Assembly: GCA_028274465.1 (NCBI GenBank)
Contig: CM051456.1
Coordinates: 96,005,050 to 96,069,049, forward strand
DNA length: 64,000 nucleotides
Reading direction: 5' to 3'
DNA from: Plantago ovata
Lineage: Eukaryota > Streptophyta > Magnoliopsida > Lamiales > Plantaginaceae
Position 1 is the stretch's first letter. Every line of letters starts with the position of its first letter. Below, piece after piece: positions 22,983 to 34,110 of the stretch. A program made the translations under genes and the position numbers. The notes beneath the pieces were generated by a model. The model searched no databases and was not told the DNA's origin. It saw nothing but the letters and a program-made list of their open reading frames with translations.

Positions 22983-25900
22983 ATGGCTCCCAAGAGACAG
23001 TCATCTAAGTCCTCAAAGTCATCAAAGGTTGACAGTGCTGAAACACGCACTGCTTCGGTGACTACTCCGGCTACAAACACAACGAAAGTTGTGTTGAAAA
23101 ACGACCGTATATCAGAAAAACCTATGCCTCCGTCATATCTTGACACTGCAAAGTGTGAGATGTTGATGCAATGGGGAGGTTTTGCAAAAGAAAAGTACAT
23201 TAGGTACTTTATGAAAGAGAACTTGACGACGAGAATGAAGAGGTGCTTGAGCTTATCAAGCAACAAGGCCTCATGCACTTTATATCAAACAACAATGCAG
23301 AAATCCAGTCCCTTACTGATAGTAAAGGAGTCACTGAAAAAGTGATCTTTACTACAGTTCAGAACACGCAAATCGTCCTGAAATGGACTGATTTAGCGGA
23401 GATATTTCAGATTCCAACCACTGGAACTGAAGATGACGTCACTGCCACTGACGAAGAAATAGAAGCTTTCTACAGTGACGTCAGAAACGAGAAAATGAAG
23501 AAAGGCGAGATTGCTCCCGTGACTTGGACAAAGCACGTTAAGAGAAAGCATCTCTGCCACTCACTTGGTCTAGTAGCTCTGCTACTGATAAAAGTTCTTG
23601 ACTCCCAAGTTGGAGGAATTGACCAAGTAGGCCTGAGAAGATGGTCGTTGCTGATGCATATCCATGAAAATAAAACGGAACTTAACTGGGCTAAGTACAT
23701 TTTCAACAGGCTTGTTGATTGTGTTACTAAGTTTAAGGTAAAGGTAGAAGACAACAAGGTCTCACCTTCCTTTCCAGTTATGTATGGAATCAAGATATGC
23801 TACATCCTTGAACATTTCAGGATTCAGCTAAGAAACCCATTGCCAATCAAAAAGTCTGTATGCAATGTGGGAAGATCATTCTACAAGAAGAATGTACCTA
23901 AGACTGCTGGAAAGAAAACTAAGAAGACAACAAATGCAAATGTTGTCAGCACAAGCCAGCAAGAAAGGTATACAACAGCTGCAGATGTTACCACCCAGCA
24001 ACTTAGAGATGAAACTGTTGTTGGTGGTGGTAACACAAATGAAACTGCTGTAGAAAATCAACAAGGTACGTGTACAACAGCCGTTGCTGAAAATGCAACT
24101 ATAGATGCCTCTGGGAAACTGGAGAAATCTAACAAGAAAAAGAGGAAAGTTGATGATGATACTCAGACTGCAGCGTCATCAGCAAACCCCGTACCTAAGA
24201 GGAAACGGACCAGCAACAAAAGGAAGAAAACACCGGCCCGCAAGTCAGTTCCTGCTGTCCAAGACCTCTCAGACAATTCCCTGACAAATGCTGAAACGCA
24301 TTTGCCAGTAGATGTTGCTGAGGTGATTACTGAAACCTATGTCAGCAATGTTGAAGTGTTTGCGGAAGCCTTCAACGATCAACTTAACGTTGATACTTCT
24401 ACTGAGAATAGACCACAAGGCAGTGGAAATGAAATTCCTGCCCAAGTCCCAGATATCTACATTGTAGATAATTTAGATGATCCAACTTTGGAACCAGCAA
24501 GTGACATTGTTGCTGATCTGCAAAAAGCGGCACTTGTTGATGCTGCTGAAAAGATGGTTGCTGAACAAGCAACTCATCAAGTTGCTGAAACCCCGCTTGC
24601 TGAAGGACCAGTTGCTGAGACAGCAATGGTTCCAGTTCCAGAAGTTGCTGAAACACAAGAAGCATTATTCAACGACGCATCTCGTGATGCTGAGAATACT
24701 GGCCCAAGTTCACCCAAGACATCAATCGACAAAGTCCAGCTTGTACTGGAAGAAATAAGCAAACAAATGGAGTTGGAGATTGAAGAATCATCCAACAAAT
24801 CCATTGATGTCTTCATGACAAGCAGTGAGCTCAGGGGTCAAGATGTTTCTGCTCAACTTGTCATTTCAGAGACAAGGGAGATTGCTGAAACCGCACAGCT
24901 TTCTCAAATAGAGCAAGACAAGAAGTCTGTTGAAGAAACAGTCCAAGAAGCTGAAGAAATTGTTAATGCTGAGAGGACTGAGCCACAACCTGTCCTTCTT
25001 CAACAGGTAGTTAATTCAACCATCAGTAAAACTTCAATTTCTGAAACTTATTCTTTTGCTAATATTATATTATCTCTACAGACTTCTCAAGATGCAAGTC
25101 AGACGGTTGCTGAAGCCTCTGCACCAGAACCAACACTCCCTGCTCAGCAGGTAGTAAATGTTTTTGGTATTAAAACTAAGTTTGACAGCTTAGTACTTGT
25201 GTCTAACTCTAATTTATTTCAGGATGAACAAATGGAGGATGCTACTCAAGCTCCTCATGGAATGGAAATTGTACAACATGAGCTTGCTGACTCTCAGCAG
25301 GTAAATCATGTTTCAGATATGAAATCTAAAACAATTTTCCAAACCAATCCTGATCTAAATAACGTTCTTTTTCAGGCTCAAAAGGAGACCACTGAAGTGG
25401 TACTCATCACTGAAGATCATCAAGTAAGTTCTGAGGAACTGTACTTGAACTTCAAAAGGACTACTTTGTCTCAAGTTGCTAAGTCCGTCAGCAACTGGCA
25501 AAGATATAGGCGAATGGACTTCTCTGATCTTCACCTTCATCTTTCAAACGAGAAAAAGAGATCCTCTGTGCTGAAGCTCGAAACATTTGTCCACTCCATC
25601 CTTCCTGAAGAAATGACATATTCTCAGCAAATGAGCTCTCATCTGATTGCTCAAATCAGAGAGAATATGAAGGCAAAATTCAAGAGTGCCTCTCCAGCTG
25701 AACAAGCTGTGATGCTCAAAGGTTCATTTGTGCCTGTGGTGGTTGATCCCCACAAAATCAATGAGGGAGAGGAAGTGACAAGTGTTGCTTTATATAAGCA
25801 CGTTGAGCTAGTAATTCTGACTGATGATGAAGAAGAGGAAGAAGATGAAAACATTCCCACTGATCCAAGTGATGATGAAGGGAAAGATTCCAAGGACAAG

Positions 25901-28214
25901 AAAGACGATGATGATGACAATCAAGGTCCAAGTCCTGATGTTGGAGGATTAAAGTTGACAGTTGCTGAAAATGCTCAACCCGAAAATCAGCAAGCTGAAC
26001 AACAACAACCTCAGAAAGAATCTCAACCTCCTCCTGCTGCTGCTGAAAATCAAGCACCTGTGCAAGGTGCTGATACTGAAGAAGAATATGCCAGAAAACG
26101 GGCTGCCTTGAAAAATGGCAAAAGTCCAGTTTCTGATGCCAAGGTTACTGAAGAAAACCTTGATGATGATGATGAACAAGATGAAGATTACCAACGCGCT
26201 CTCCAGAACAGTCTCTTGATCCATGCAAGGCATACGCAGGATCTAGAAATTGGTCAATCTTCAGGAGTAAGATCAAAGGAAGTCCCCTCCCTTCCATTTA
26301 CTACTGGCGAAACTCCAGTAATTGAGTCTCATACTCAATTAAAACTAACTACTGGCGAAACTCCAGTCATTGAGTCTCAAACGTTGCCTTCAGCAACTAC
26401 TCAATTAAAACTAACTACTGGTGAAACTCCAGTTGTTGAGTCTGAAGCGTTGCCATCAGCAACCACTCAACAAAAAGGAAGTGAAGCTACTGATAAAGGT
26501 TCTAAAGTTGCTCAACTTGATGAATCTGAGGATGACGACTACTTGTCAGAAAATGAGGATGAACAATCCAAGCGAGATCCCAAAGTTCTTCAGATTCCTC
26601 CTCCTGATTACATCAATGATTTAGACGATGGTCTAAGAGCAGAATTGCTGATACGGGATGATCAGTTTGCTTCCGAACTTAAGGTTCATTCCTTAACACC
26701 ACATCTAGTGCCGTTCCCAAGAGTTGAGGAGTTTACTCCTAGAATTTGGCACTAAAGAAAGTCCATGATGCCTGCAAAGCTGAAGATGAGGCATTGCTTG
26801 CTGAGAGCCCACTTGACTTTGGAAAGATATTGGCTACAGTGCTGAGACGCACTACTACTTTGACCATAGCTCAGAAAGACATCAGTCTTTATCACAAAAG
26901 CTATGAAGAAGATGTAAGTCAAGCTCTAAAGCTAGCAAAGAATGCTCTCGTGAAGGCACAGAATTTCATGGATGAGAAGGCCGCAACAGAGAAAAGACAT
27001 GAAGAGAACATGATGAGCATTCAAAGAGAGTTGTCAAAAATGACATCTGACCAACAACAAATCATCATGAAGTATAACAGCTTAAGCACTCTTGCTGAAA
27101 ATTGCAATGAGTTCTATTCTCTGCACATCACTCCGATGTTGCAATCCATGTCTAAGGGGAAAAGAAGAGTACCAGAAAAAGAAACCAAACCCCTCCTCCT
27201 GCTGTTGATGTGCCACTGCCCATAGAACCGCTTGCTAAAAGAGAGCAAAGTTCTAAAAGGCAAGCAGAATCTGAGTTGAATTCAGCAAGTACCAAAAATA
27301 GAAAAACCACTGCTGAAACTCAAGATTTTTGCCATACTGAAAGTCATCACAATCTGAATGAAGATGATGAAGATGATGACAATAAAACAATAGCTCAAGC
27401 CATAGGAGCTAGACCCTTAACAGCCTTGACTCCGTCTGGCCACTCAAAGCATTTCTCGTCTGACTCTTCAGCAAGAGATCAAGACAATGCTAAAACAAGA
27501 AGAAGAAGGCAAAGACAGGAAGAAAAGAGGCTGACCAGCATTGCTATTGGCTCCGGCATTGAATACACAAAGACCAGCAATGAAGAAACCACTCAGAATG
27601 TAATCAGAAATATTCATGGTTGCTGGATCTTAAAGCTGGAAGACTTGCTGGTGAATGAGTTCTTTCCTACAGCCATATTGAATCAAATGTTCAAATGGAT
27701 TGAACTCAAAGTCGAAAGAAATCAAAGGGAAGAATTCCTCCCAAGAAATATTGCTGGGAGATGGTTGAATCTTGAGGTCTCAGTAAGAAGAATCGCCATT
27801 GGTAAGACATATAAACAAGAACCAAATCTGATCAAACCACCTGGCATTGCTTACTACTCTGACCTAGTAACAAAGAAAACAAAGAAGAGACTTGGATTGA
27901 TTCCTTATGAGTACTTCTATCTCACTGCTAAGGATCAAGAAGAAGATCTTCTCTGGCTAAGAAAGATTCATCCGAAAAGCATTTCAGATACACAGCTTCT
28001 CCATGCCAGCAATTGGGGCATGCATTTGTGGGTGACTAATTACATGGAAATGAATGCTGAAAAGCATCATCATACCGCCTGCAAAAACGCAAGAATTCTT
28101 CAACTACAAGTCCGTAGGCTTCTGGAAAACTACGAAAAGGACTGTGTTGAATTTACTGCACTTGCTGAGAAGAGTGTAAGAGAGATTTTGAGAAAATCAT
28201 CTGGAAGATCTTAA
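22983..28214 (+). CDS. Extra gene region after pol (plant-transposon-protein-like, env position)
   Basis: Begins MAPKRQSSKSSKSSK, a basic Ser/Lys leader. The first 250 residues resemble the putative plant transposon protein domain (Pfam PF20167): WGGFAKEKYIRYF, LELIKQQGLMHF and later LGLVALLLIKVLDSQ. A long acidic, Gln/Glu/Val-rich low-complexity middle follows, with many VAE repeats and three TTGETPV.ES repeats (26297-26470), then a coiled coil (around 26.9-27.1 kb) and a charged C-terminal part ending near 28214. No signal peptide or convincing membrane segment is seen, so calling it an envelope would rest on position only. Three short intron-like segments lie at 25007-25375. The region looks broken in a few places. 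Confidence 0.6.
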
Positions 28215-28463
28215 CTCTCTGTAATAGTTTTTGTTAAAGTTTTGTTTGCTAATTCTGTTTAAGTTATCTCTGCTATTTCATGTAAACCTCGGAAAGATAA
28301 CTATCAGCAATGAAGCTTTTGACTCTTATTGGTTTTTGATTATGCAATTTACTTATGCTTACTGTTTAATTATTCAAGTATGCTTGCATTAATCAACTGA
28401 TTTATTCAACATCAGAAACCTCTAAAAGGGTAACAATTAATTTAGCCATGGATTGCTAACATC

Positions 28464-28478
28464 AAAAAGGGGGAAATT
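28464..28478 (+). other. Polypurine tract
   Basis: AAAAAGGGGGAAATT immediately precedes the 3' LTR (TGTTAGG), the usual primer for plus-strand synthesis. Confidence 0.85.
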
Positions 28479-30157
28479 TGTTAGGAAACTTGTAATTTTG
28501 ATGAGCAATTAACCATGCTAAATTAAGGAAAGTCCAGTAACTAGTAATCTTAAGGTCCATAGGAATTTAGAATTTTAAGGACATTGTAAAAGAGGAACGT
28601 TTGCTCAAGACTTAGTTTAGGTGCTAGATAGGTTGGTTTTTACCGCTTATGATGTATTTTATTTTCTGAAAAGAAAATAACTTATTGAAGCTTTAGCTTA
28701 TGATGTATCTTATTTTCTGAAAAGAAAATAACCTATTGAAGCATTTGCTGACGATGTACTTTGTTTTTACAAACAAACTATTGAAGCATTTAGAAACCGC
28801 TCAGAATCTTGAAGATTATTGAAGATCTGAAGACTTGAAGAATTCGAAGATCTGAAGACTTGAAGAACTCGAAGATCTGAAGACAAGAAGATTTCTGAAT
28901 ACTGGTATCTACAAAGGCACGTGTTGCTCAGAAAGTGGAAACTTCAGCAACAACATTGCATAAGTGAAAATCTGAAAGACAGAGTAGGTTGTGCTTGCTG
29001 AAACTGAGACTGACCACTTGCTGATGGAACATATGTGACCTCTTGCTGAAAGTACTTGTATTTGCGCTCCAATGTTACTGCTTGAATTCTATTCAAATAT
29101 GCATTTAATGCAAAGCATGCACGCGAAGGACATGAAGACTAGAAGACAAACAAGGACGCTGCTGAAAGTACAAAAGCAAGATAGTGACATCTTAAGGATC
29201 AAAAGCCTTGGAATTTAAAATTCAAACGGCTCCTTATTTTCACTATAAATAGAGGTCATCCGGCGAAGAGTTGAAGTGTGTCAACAACGTGATCAAACTC
29301 TCACTTGTGCTTAAACTCACATACCTTCAAACTCTCTATACTGCCATTGATCCGTTCCAAGACTTAAAGCTTGAAAAAGCTACTTGTGAAGAAGTAGAAC
29401 AAACTCGGCTAAGAAATTAGTTAAGTGTTCTTTCTTTCGAACAAGAACAAGTCTTGACACCAGAAACAATCAAACTTGTTTACTGCAAAGTATTCAAAGT
29501 TGTGTTTCTTAGATTACTTGTTGTAACTGAATAAGTTATAATTAAGTTATCTCACCCCAAAACTCTCTAACTGAAAATACACCCTTTCAGGCGTGATATT
29601 CAGGGGGAACTTAATCGAGCATAGTTTTGCTGATTAAAAGTACCAAGTTTGGTGGAGAACAAGGTTGCGTTCTCTAGATTAGGTTGGAGACGAAGCAAGT
29701 GTGCTTTGGTTTCTGTTTGAATCGCTCTAGATAGGAGATTGTAAGGAACCTCAATCATATCTTAGTGGATTCAGTCCTGGAAAGGACAAAGTGGATTAGT
29801 TGAGAGATTACGCCACTCTCAGATACCACTATAAAAGTGTTTGTGTGATTTACTTACTGTACTTAGTTTTCAGCAAATCATATCTGTCTGTACACAGTCA
29901 CTCACATCACTTGCTGAAACCTTTACTTACTGAAAGAGCACTTATTGTATCAAAGACTTCCGCTCTCTGATTTTAAGTATCAGCAAACCTAGCTACTGAA
30001 AAGTAACTTACGCTTGCTGAGAAAGTTAAGTATCAGCAAACATATTACTGAAAAGTAATAAGCACTTGCTGAGAAAGTTTTAAACGACGAAAAGTTTGAA
30101 AAGAATATTCACCCCCCCTCCCCTCTAGTCTTTTCTTGTTGTTTAAAGGGACCAACA
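28479..30157 (+). repeat. 3' LTR of the Sirevirus-like element
   Basis: Starts TGTTAGGAAACTTG and ends GACCAACA. Nearly identical to 11094-12821 except for one fewer 51-bp internal repeat and a few substitutions. Confidence 0.95.
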
Positions 30158-30469
30158 CTTCTTTACAAACACATACAAGGCCGTGTATGCAGAGAACATA
30201 GTCCCTATTGCCAGTACAGAGAAGTTTGAGTTCGTAGATATAACCAACCACACGAGGTACTTCCCCCAGTAATCAGACGAGACCCAGGAAGGCCTAAGGT
30301 TAAAAGGTACAGGTCCCGTGCTGAGCCTCGGCCCGGTAAGTTCTTATGTGGCAGATGTGGGAAATATGGCACACACTACTGGACCACTTGCGCATATGCT
30401 CTACCCAATGATGAGAAGTTCCAAGAGGAGGACGAAGAAAGAGAATCGGAGACCGACTATGCTCTTTAA
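30158..30469 (+). pseudogene. MULE transposase, 3' end (after the nested LTR element)
   Basis: This resumes the MULE exon broken at 11093. The pre-insertion reading continues directly from KKVVKRYF into TNTYKAVYAENIVP. Downstream come the RRDPGRPKVKR basic motif and a C-terminal zinc knuckle (CGRCGKYGTHYWTTC), both usual at the C-terminus of plant MULE transposases, and a stop at 30467-30469. Near 30266 the reading frame slips by one base in a run of five Cs, where six would keep the frame. Either the gene is mutated there or the homopolymer was miscalled. Confidence 0.8.
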
Positions 30470-31828
30470 GCGGGGATGCTGGGCACCCTTACTTTCTTTT
30501 GTTAATAGCTGTTGCAAGTATCAAACAACATTGTAACGTACTATTTATTTTATTTTGGTGTAAACTATATGATTTCTAGAGGAACATTCTCTATATTTCT
30601 AGAGGAATATGATCTATATTTATAAGGGTTAGTCCAGAATTTTGGTCCTGGAAACATAGGTATTGGGTTTGCATGCTCTAAGCAAACATAGGTATTGGAG
30701 CTAAATACAATACTTTTGTCTCTTCAAAATATAAATGCATTGAGAAATCAATCAATATTAAGGTCTGATTAAGCAAACCTTAAGGTCTTATTTGCATTCT
30801 GTAATCAAACATAGGTATTGGAGCTCAATACAATACTTTTGAAAAGCAAGACCCCTTGCAAAATTTAAAATTTCTGCCCTTTCTTTAACCTCATAACGAG
30901 TGTACTTCAAAAATCAAAATAGAATTCCAACAAATTCAACAAAGGTCCAATAGAATTCAGCAAATTCAAAAATCAAACTCAAACTGAAAAATGGAACTGG
31001 ACTCCATAGATACCCTCTATGTCAGTGACACTCCCAGCATATTTAACCAAGAGGAAGTTACACATCACATGGCGGGTGCCCACCCACCACCAACTTTTGC
31101 TCCCCAATCAAGGAGAGCGTGCAAATCAACCTCCATAGGGTTACATTTCAGTGTACAATAAGCATCTTGCAAAGGAGAAAGAGGTTCTGTTGGAGGATTG
31201 GAGCAAGTGAGACAGTGAGGACCTGGGTCTAAATACTCTGGGCACAATAGTCTTTTTCAAATGGCCATGGGTCACGCTTTTTAGCTGGTACTTACTGTCT
31301 CAACAGAACCTCTTTATCCTTCAAAAATCAAAATAGAATTCCAACAAATTCAACAAAGGTCCAGAAAAAAAGTCTTATATCAAACTCAAACTGGAAAATG
31401 GATCTCGACTCCATAGATACCCTCTACGTCAGTGATACTACCAGCATATTTAACCATGGCGGGAACATTCTCTATGATTTTACTCGTGTTTTACTTGTGT
31501 TTTCATGTATTTGTATGGCCAAAAGAACCAAAAAAATTGGGCAGCATAAAACACAGCCCAACTACAAATGGCCCATTACAAATGACGTATAGTACTACAG
31601 AATCGGGCCCAACAGAATCCCATATAGAATTACAAGTAGCCACTCACGGCCCACTTAAAAGTAGCCCCTAACGGAACCCAACATTAATGGCCCAATAAAA
31701 ATTATAAAAATTAACCCATCACGGAGCAAACCAGCTTCCAATAATATTTAACACTCAACCCTAAATAAGCTGCTCCCACCTCCCTCACACTTCCCACTCT
31801 CTCACACAACAACACCAAAACACGGAAG
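30470..31828. repeat. Post-MULE intergenic region with a local duplication
   Basis: A segment beginning CTTCAAAAATCAAAATAG at 30905 recurs at 31319, and the similarity continues into CTCCATAGATACCCTCTA (31000 and 31408) and AGCATATTTAACCA (31037 and 31442). This is a tandem duplication with a period of about 405-414 bp. Each copy holds a short ORF start reading M(E/D)LDSIDTLYVSDT, which then diverges. I do not recognise a gene. The rest is AT-rich and carries several GGCCCA words just upstream of the GRF gene. Confidence 0.7.
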
Positions 31829-32386
31829 ATGGCAACCCATTCAAGAGCTAGCAGGCAACGACCGAGGTTAACTGGAGAACGATGCCATGAATGTGGAGAT
31901 CTAGTTGTTGAACTAATTTCCTACACAGCGTTCATTGGGGAAATAAATTCAAGATGTGCAATAACCATTACCCGGGTAATGACATTCTTTCTATATATAA
32001 ATACATACATTATTAAAGACTTGCTTATGAAAGATCTCAAACATAGTGTTCATTGTCTTTCAGGTTCGAATCACTACTGGAACTGGTCTGACGGTTATAG
32101 CTGCAATGAAATATGTAGAACAGCCCGGAGGAGGCAGATCCATGGGGAGGCAGAACAGGAAACGCTGCTTACAAGGCTGGCCAATGCTGAGAGGGAAACT
32201 TTAGAGCTCAGGCAACAGGTAGCACACCACCGAGCAATGCTGGAAGACGTTGAAAGGAAGAACTCATTGCTAGAGAGTCAGAACGATGCCTTGCAAGCGC
32301 TGGTAGAGAGGATTTCCGAGAAAAATGCAACTCTTAACCAGAGGCTGAAGTCACTTACAGAGGGTTTGCGAGGATTGGTGCCATAG
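31829..32386 (+). CDS. GRF-type zinc-finger protein with C-terminal coiled coil
   Basis: Two exons: 31829-31975 and 32064-32386, joined by a GT-AG intron. The start MATHSRASRQRPR precedes CHECGDLV. The GRF pattern continues as NKFKMCNNHYP before the intron and SNHYWNWSDGYSC after it, giving the spaced Cys residues and aromatic W.D signature of plant GRF zinc fingers. About 90 residues of heptad-rich coiled coil follow (TLLTRLANAERETLELRQQV onward). Within exon 1 the frame that opens at the ATG and the frame that holds KFKMCNN differ by one base near 31928-31935, so this copy is either frameshifted or contains a base error. Such small GRF-coiled-coil proteins are common and poorly characterised in plants; nucleic-acid binding is likely by family. 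Confidence 0.65.
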   Translation: MATHSRASRQRPRLTGERCHECGDLVVELISYTAFIGEINSRCAITITRVMTFFLYINTYIIKDLLMKDLKHSVHCLSGSNHYWNWSDGYSCNEICRTARRRQIHGEAEQETLLTRLANAERETLELRQQVAHHRAMLEDVERKNSLLESQNDALQALVERISEKNATLNQRLKSLTEGLRGLVP

Positions 32387-32629
32387 TTACGCCACAGCCA
32401 TATGCAATTCAGTATTTCTATGTACTCAATAGTGTCAGTACTTCGATGTATTCAATATGCCACATCCATATGGATTTTTCATCTATCGGTGGCCTATGCA
32501 AGACGTAAAAATTCAAACATAAATAGCAAGCATCGTCTATTGGACCAACCAAAAATTTGCAATAATGAAATTGTCGATTACAAATTATCCAAATACAACG
32601 CTCAAAACAACCTCAATACAGACATAGTT

Positions 32630-34110
32630 TTAGAACGTGCGAAGTAACAGATTCTCCGAAGGTCCCATGAAATTCCAGACATCACGCCACCAAATGTTCC
32701 GTTCAACCACGAAAACATCGCCCACATTAACCCCAGTGAAGTCCACAAATTCTTTCCAACCGTCAATAACACACGCACAAATACCATCCTTTAAACACTT
32801 TATCTTCCATTCACGCTGTGCACGGCTCCATTTCATCTTCAATGTTATAGTCCTTAACCCTTCCGCAAGCTCTGCTCGCCCAAAATCAATTGGAATTGTC
32901 TGTAATAGCAAGAAGATAAATTAGTAAACTAAAGACATATGTAATGACAGTGACGATTCAACAATTCCATGGACCAGGTTGTAATTAGGCGCAACCATGT
33001 TATCCGTAACAGTGATACGGCAGAAAGGCACAAAATGCCGATACCTCACAGCCATTTCTGACTTTGGCATAACTACAACAGGTAGTGAAGAGTCAGTTCT
33101 AAAATGGCCCGTTTTGAATTAACGAAACAGATATCATGTTAGGGCAAACATAATATGAAATAGGAAAAACCTGGGCTTAGACCAATCTTCTTATACTCAT
33201 CAACCTCATTACAATCGTCAACTTCTACGCTCGCAACCACATCACAGATTTCCAATGCCTCGTTGTACTCGGGGTATCGGTAGTCAGGATAGTTGGGGTG
33301 CCTGAAGTCATCCATCCACTTGCATTCTAGGGAATTTGGTTTGAAAACCCTCACGTCAAAGTGGTTTTCATTGTCAAATGTCATGAGCAAAGCATCAGAT
33401 GCCGAAAGGCCATATTTCTTGTAGATAGCAGACCACCCTTCACCGAAAGTCGAAACACCTGTTGCCGTTCTCATTAAATCAACGACCCACCTGATATTGT
33501 CACCGGTTGAAAGCGTTACAGACCTTGGCAGTAGTTTCAATTGAGACTCCTCGAAGGCGGTAGGAATTGCCTACAACAGAGTAGCAATGCAATAGCAAAG
33601 CAATTAAGTACTACACCATAAGAACCCATTAGTATCAAATGCATTTCAAAATAACAACAAAAGAACAACATAAAAAAGATCTCTACTACAGATTTGCTAC
33701 TATATTTAACCACTATGACCATGACTACAGGGATGCTAAATGAATATAAATTAACACCATAACATACCATTTCATCGGATGCTACTCAAATTAACACCAA
33801 GAACAAATCTGACACAGTTACTACTCAAAATCCCAGTTCAATAAACACCATGAATACAGAAAATGAATATAAATCTCTACTACAGAACTCTAAATGAAAA
33901 GATAATCAGTATACATGTATACTCAATCTCATAGTAATTGATTTACCCCTAATTGGTATTGAAGACCTAGAGTTCTATTAATATCTCCAATAACTCAATT
34001 AACAGATAATCACTCACCAGGAATCGACTGTCATTGTCGCCGATTACAATGTGCAGACTAGGGAAGTCAAGCATTGGCAAGTAACGTCCGGGCATACGAG
34101 GCATAAGCAT
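32630..34110 (-). CDS. B3-domain protein, REM-like (gene C)
   Basis: Four exons on the minus strand: 34110-34018, 33570-33171, 33072-32975 and 32899-32630. All junctions are GT-AG and the phases fit, giving 286 residues. The start MLMPRMPGRYLPM is chosen because it opens the frame that splices into IPTAFEESQLKLLPRSV. There are two B3-like DNA-binding domains: residues about 30-125 (VTLSTGDNIRWVVDL, GWSAIYKKYGLSASDALLMTF) and about 190-286 (RTITLKMKWSRAQREWKIKC, GWKEFVDFTGVNVGDVFVVE). An acidic linker joins them. REM proteins are plant-specific nuclear DNA-binding factors, often active in reproductive meristems. No damage is visible, so this looks like an intact gene. A G/A-rich divergent first domain makes the target unclear. 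Confidence 0.8.

Larger units (their letters stand above)
11094..30157 (+). mobile_element. Sirevirus-like Ty1/copia LTR retroelement
   Basis: Assembled length is about 19.1 kb. It has TG...CA LTRs of about 1.7 kb, a Met-tRNA-type primer site, gag, pol in copia order (protease, integrase, reverse transcriptase, RNase H), a hairpin-rich spacer, a long extra gene region after pol and a polypurine tract. A large gag with coiled coil and an extra gene between pol and the 3' LTR are Sirevirus traits. About 3.2 kb of pol and spacer appears twice across a 100-N gap, so the true length is probably nearer 16 kb. The LTRs look nearly identical by eye, so the insertion is young. The copy looks broken, with several breaks, many of them close to the gap where base quality may be poor. 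Confidence 0.9.

Noticed and set aside
22983-28214. Calling the extra gene a retroviral envelope
   Set aside because: It sits in the right place, but I see no signal peptide, membrane anchor or fusion peptide, and the head resembles a plant transposon-protein domain.
31065-31671. Small proteins starting M(E/D)LDSIDTLYVSDT
   Set aside because: Two copies share only the first dozen or so residues and then diverge; no intron-exon structure or domain supports a gene.
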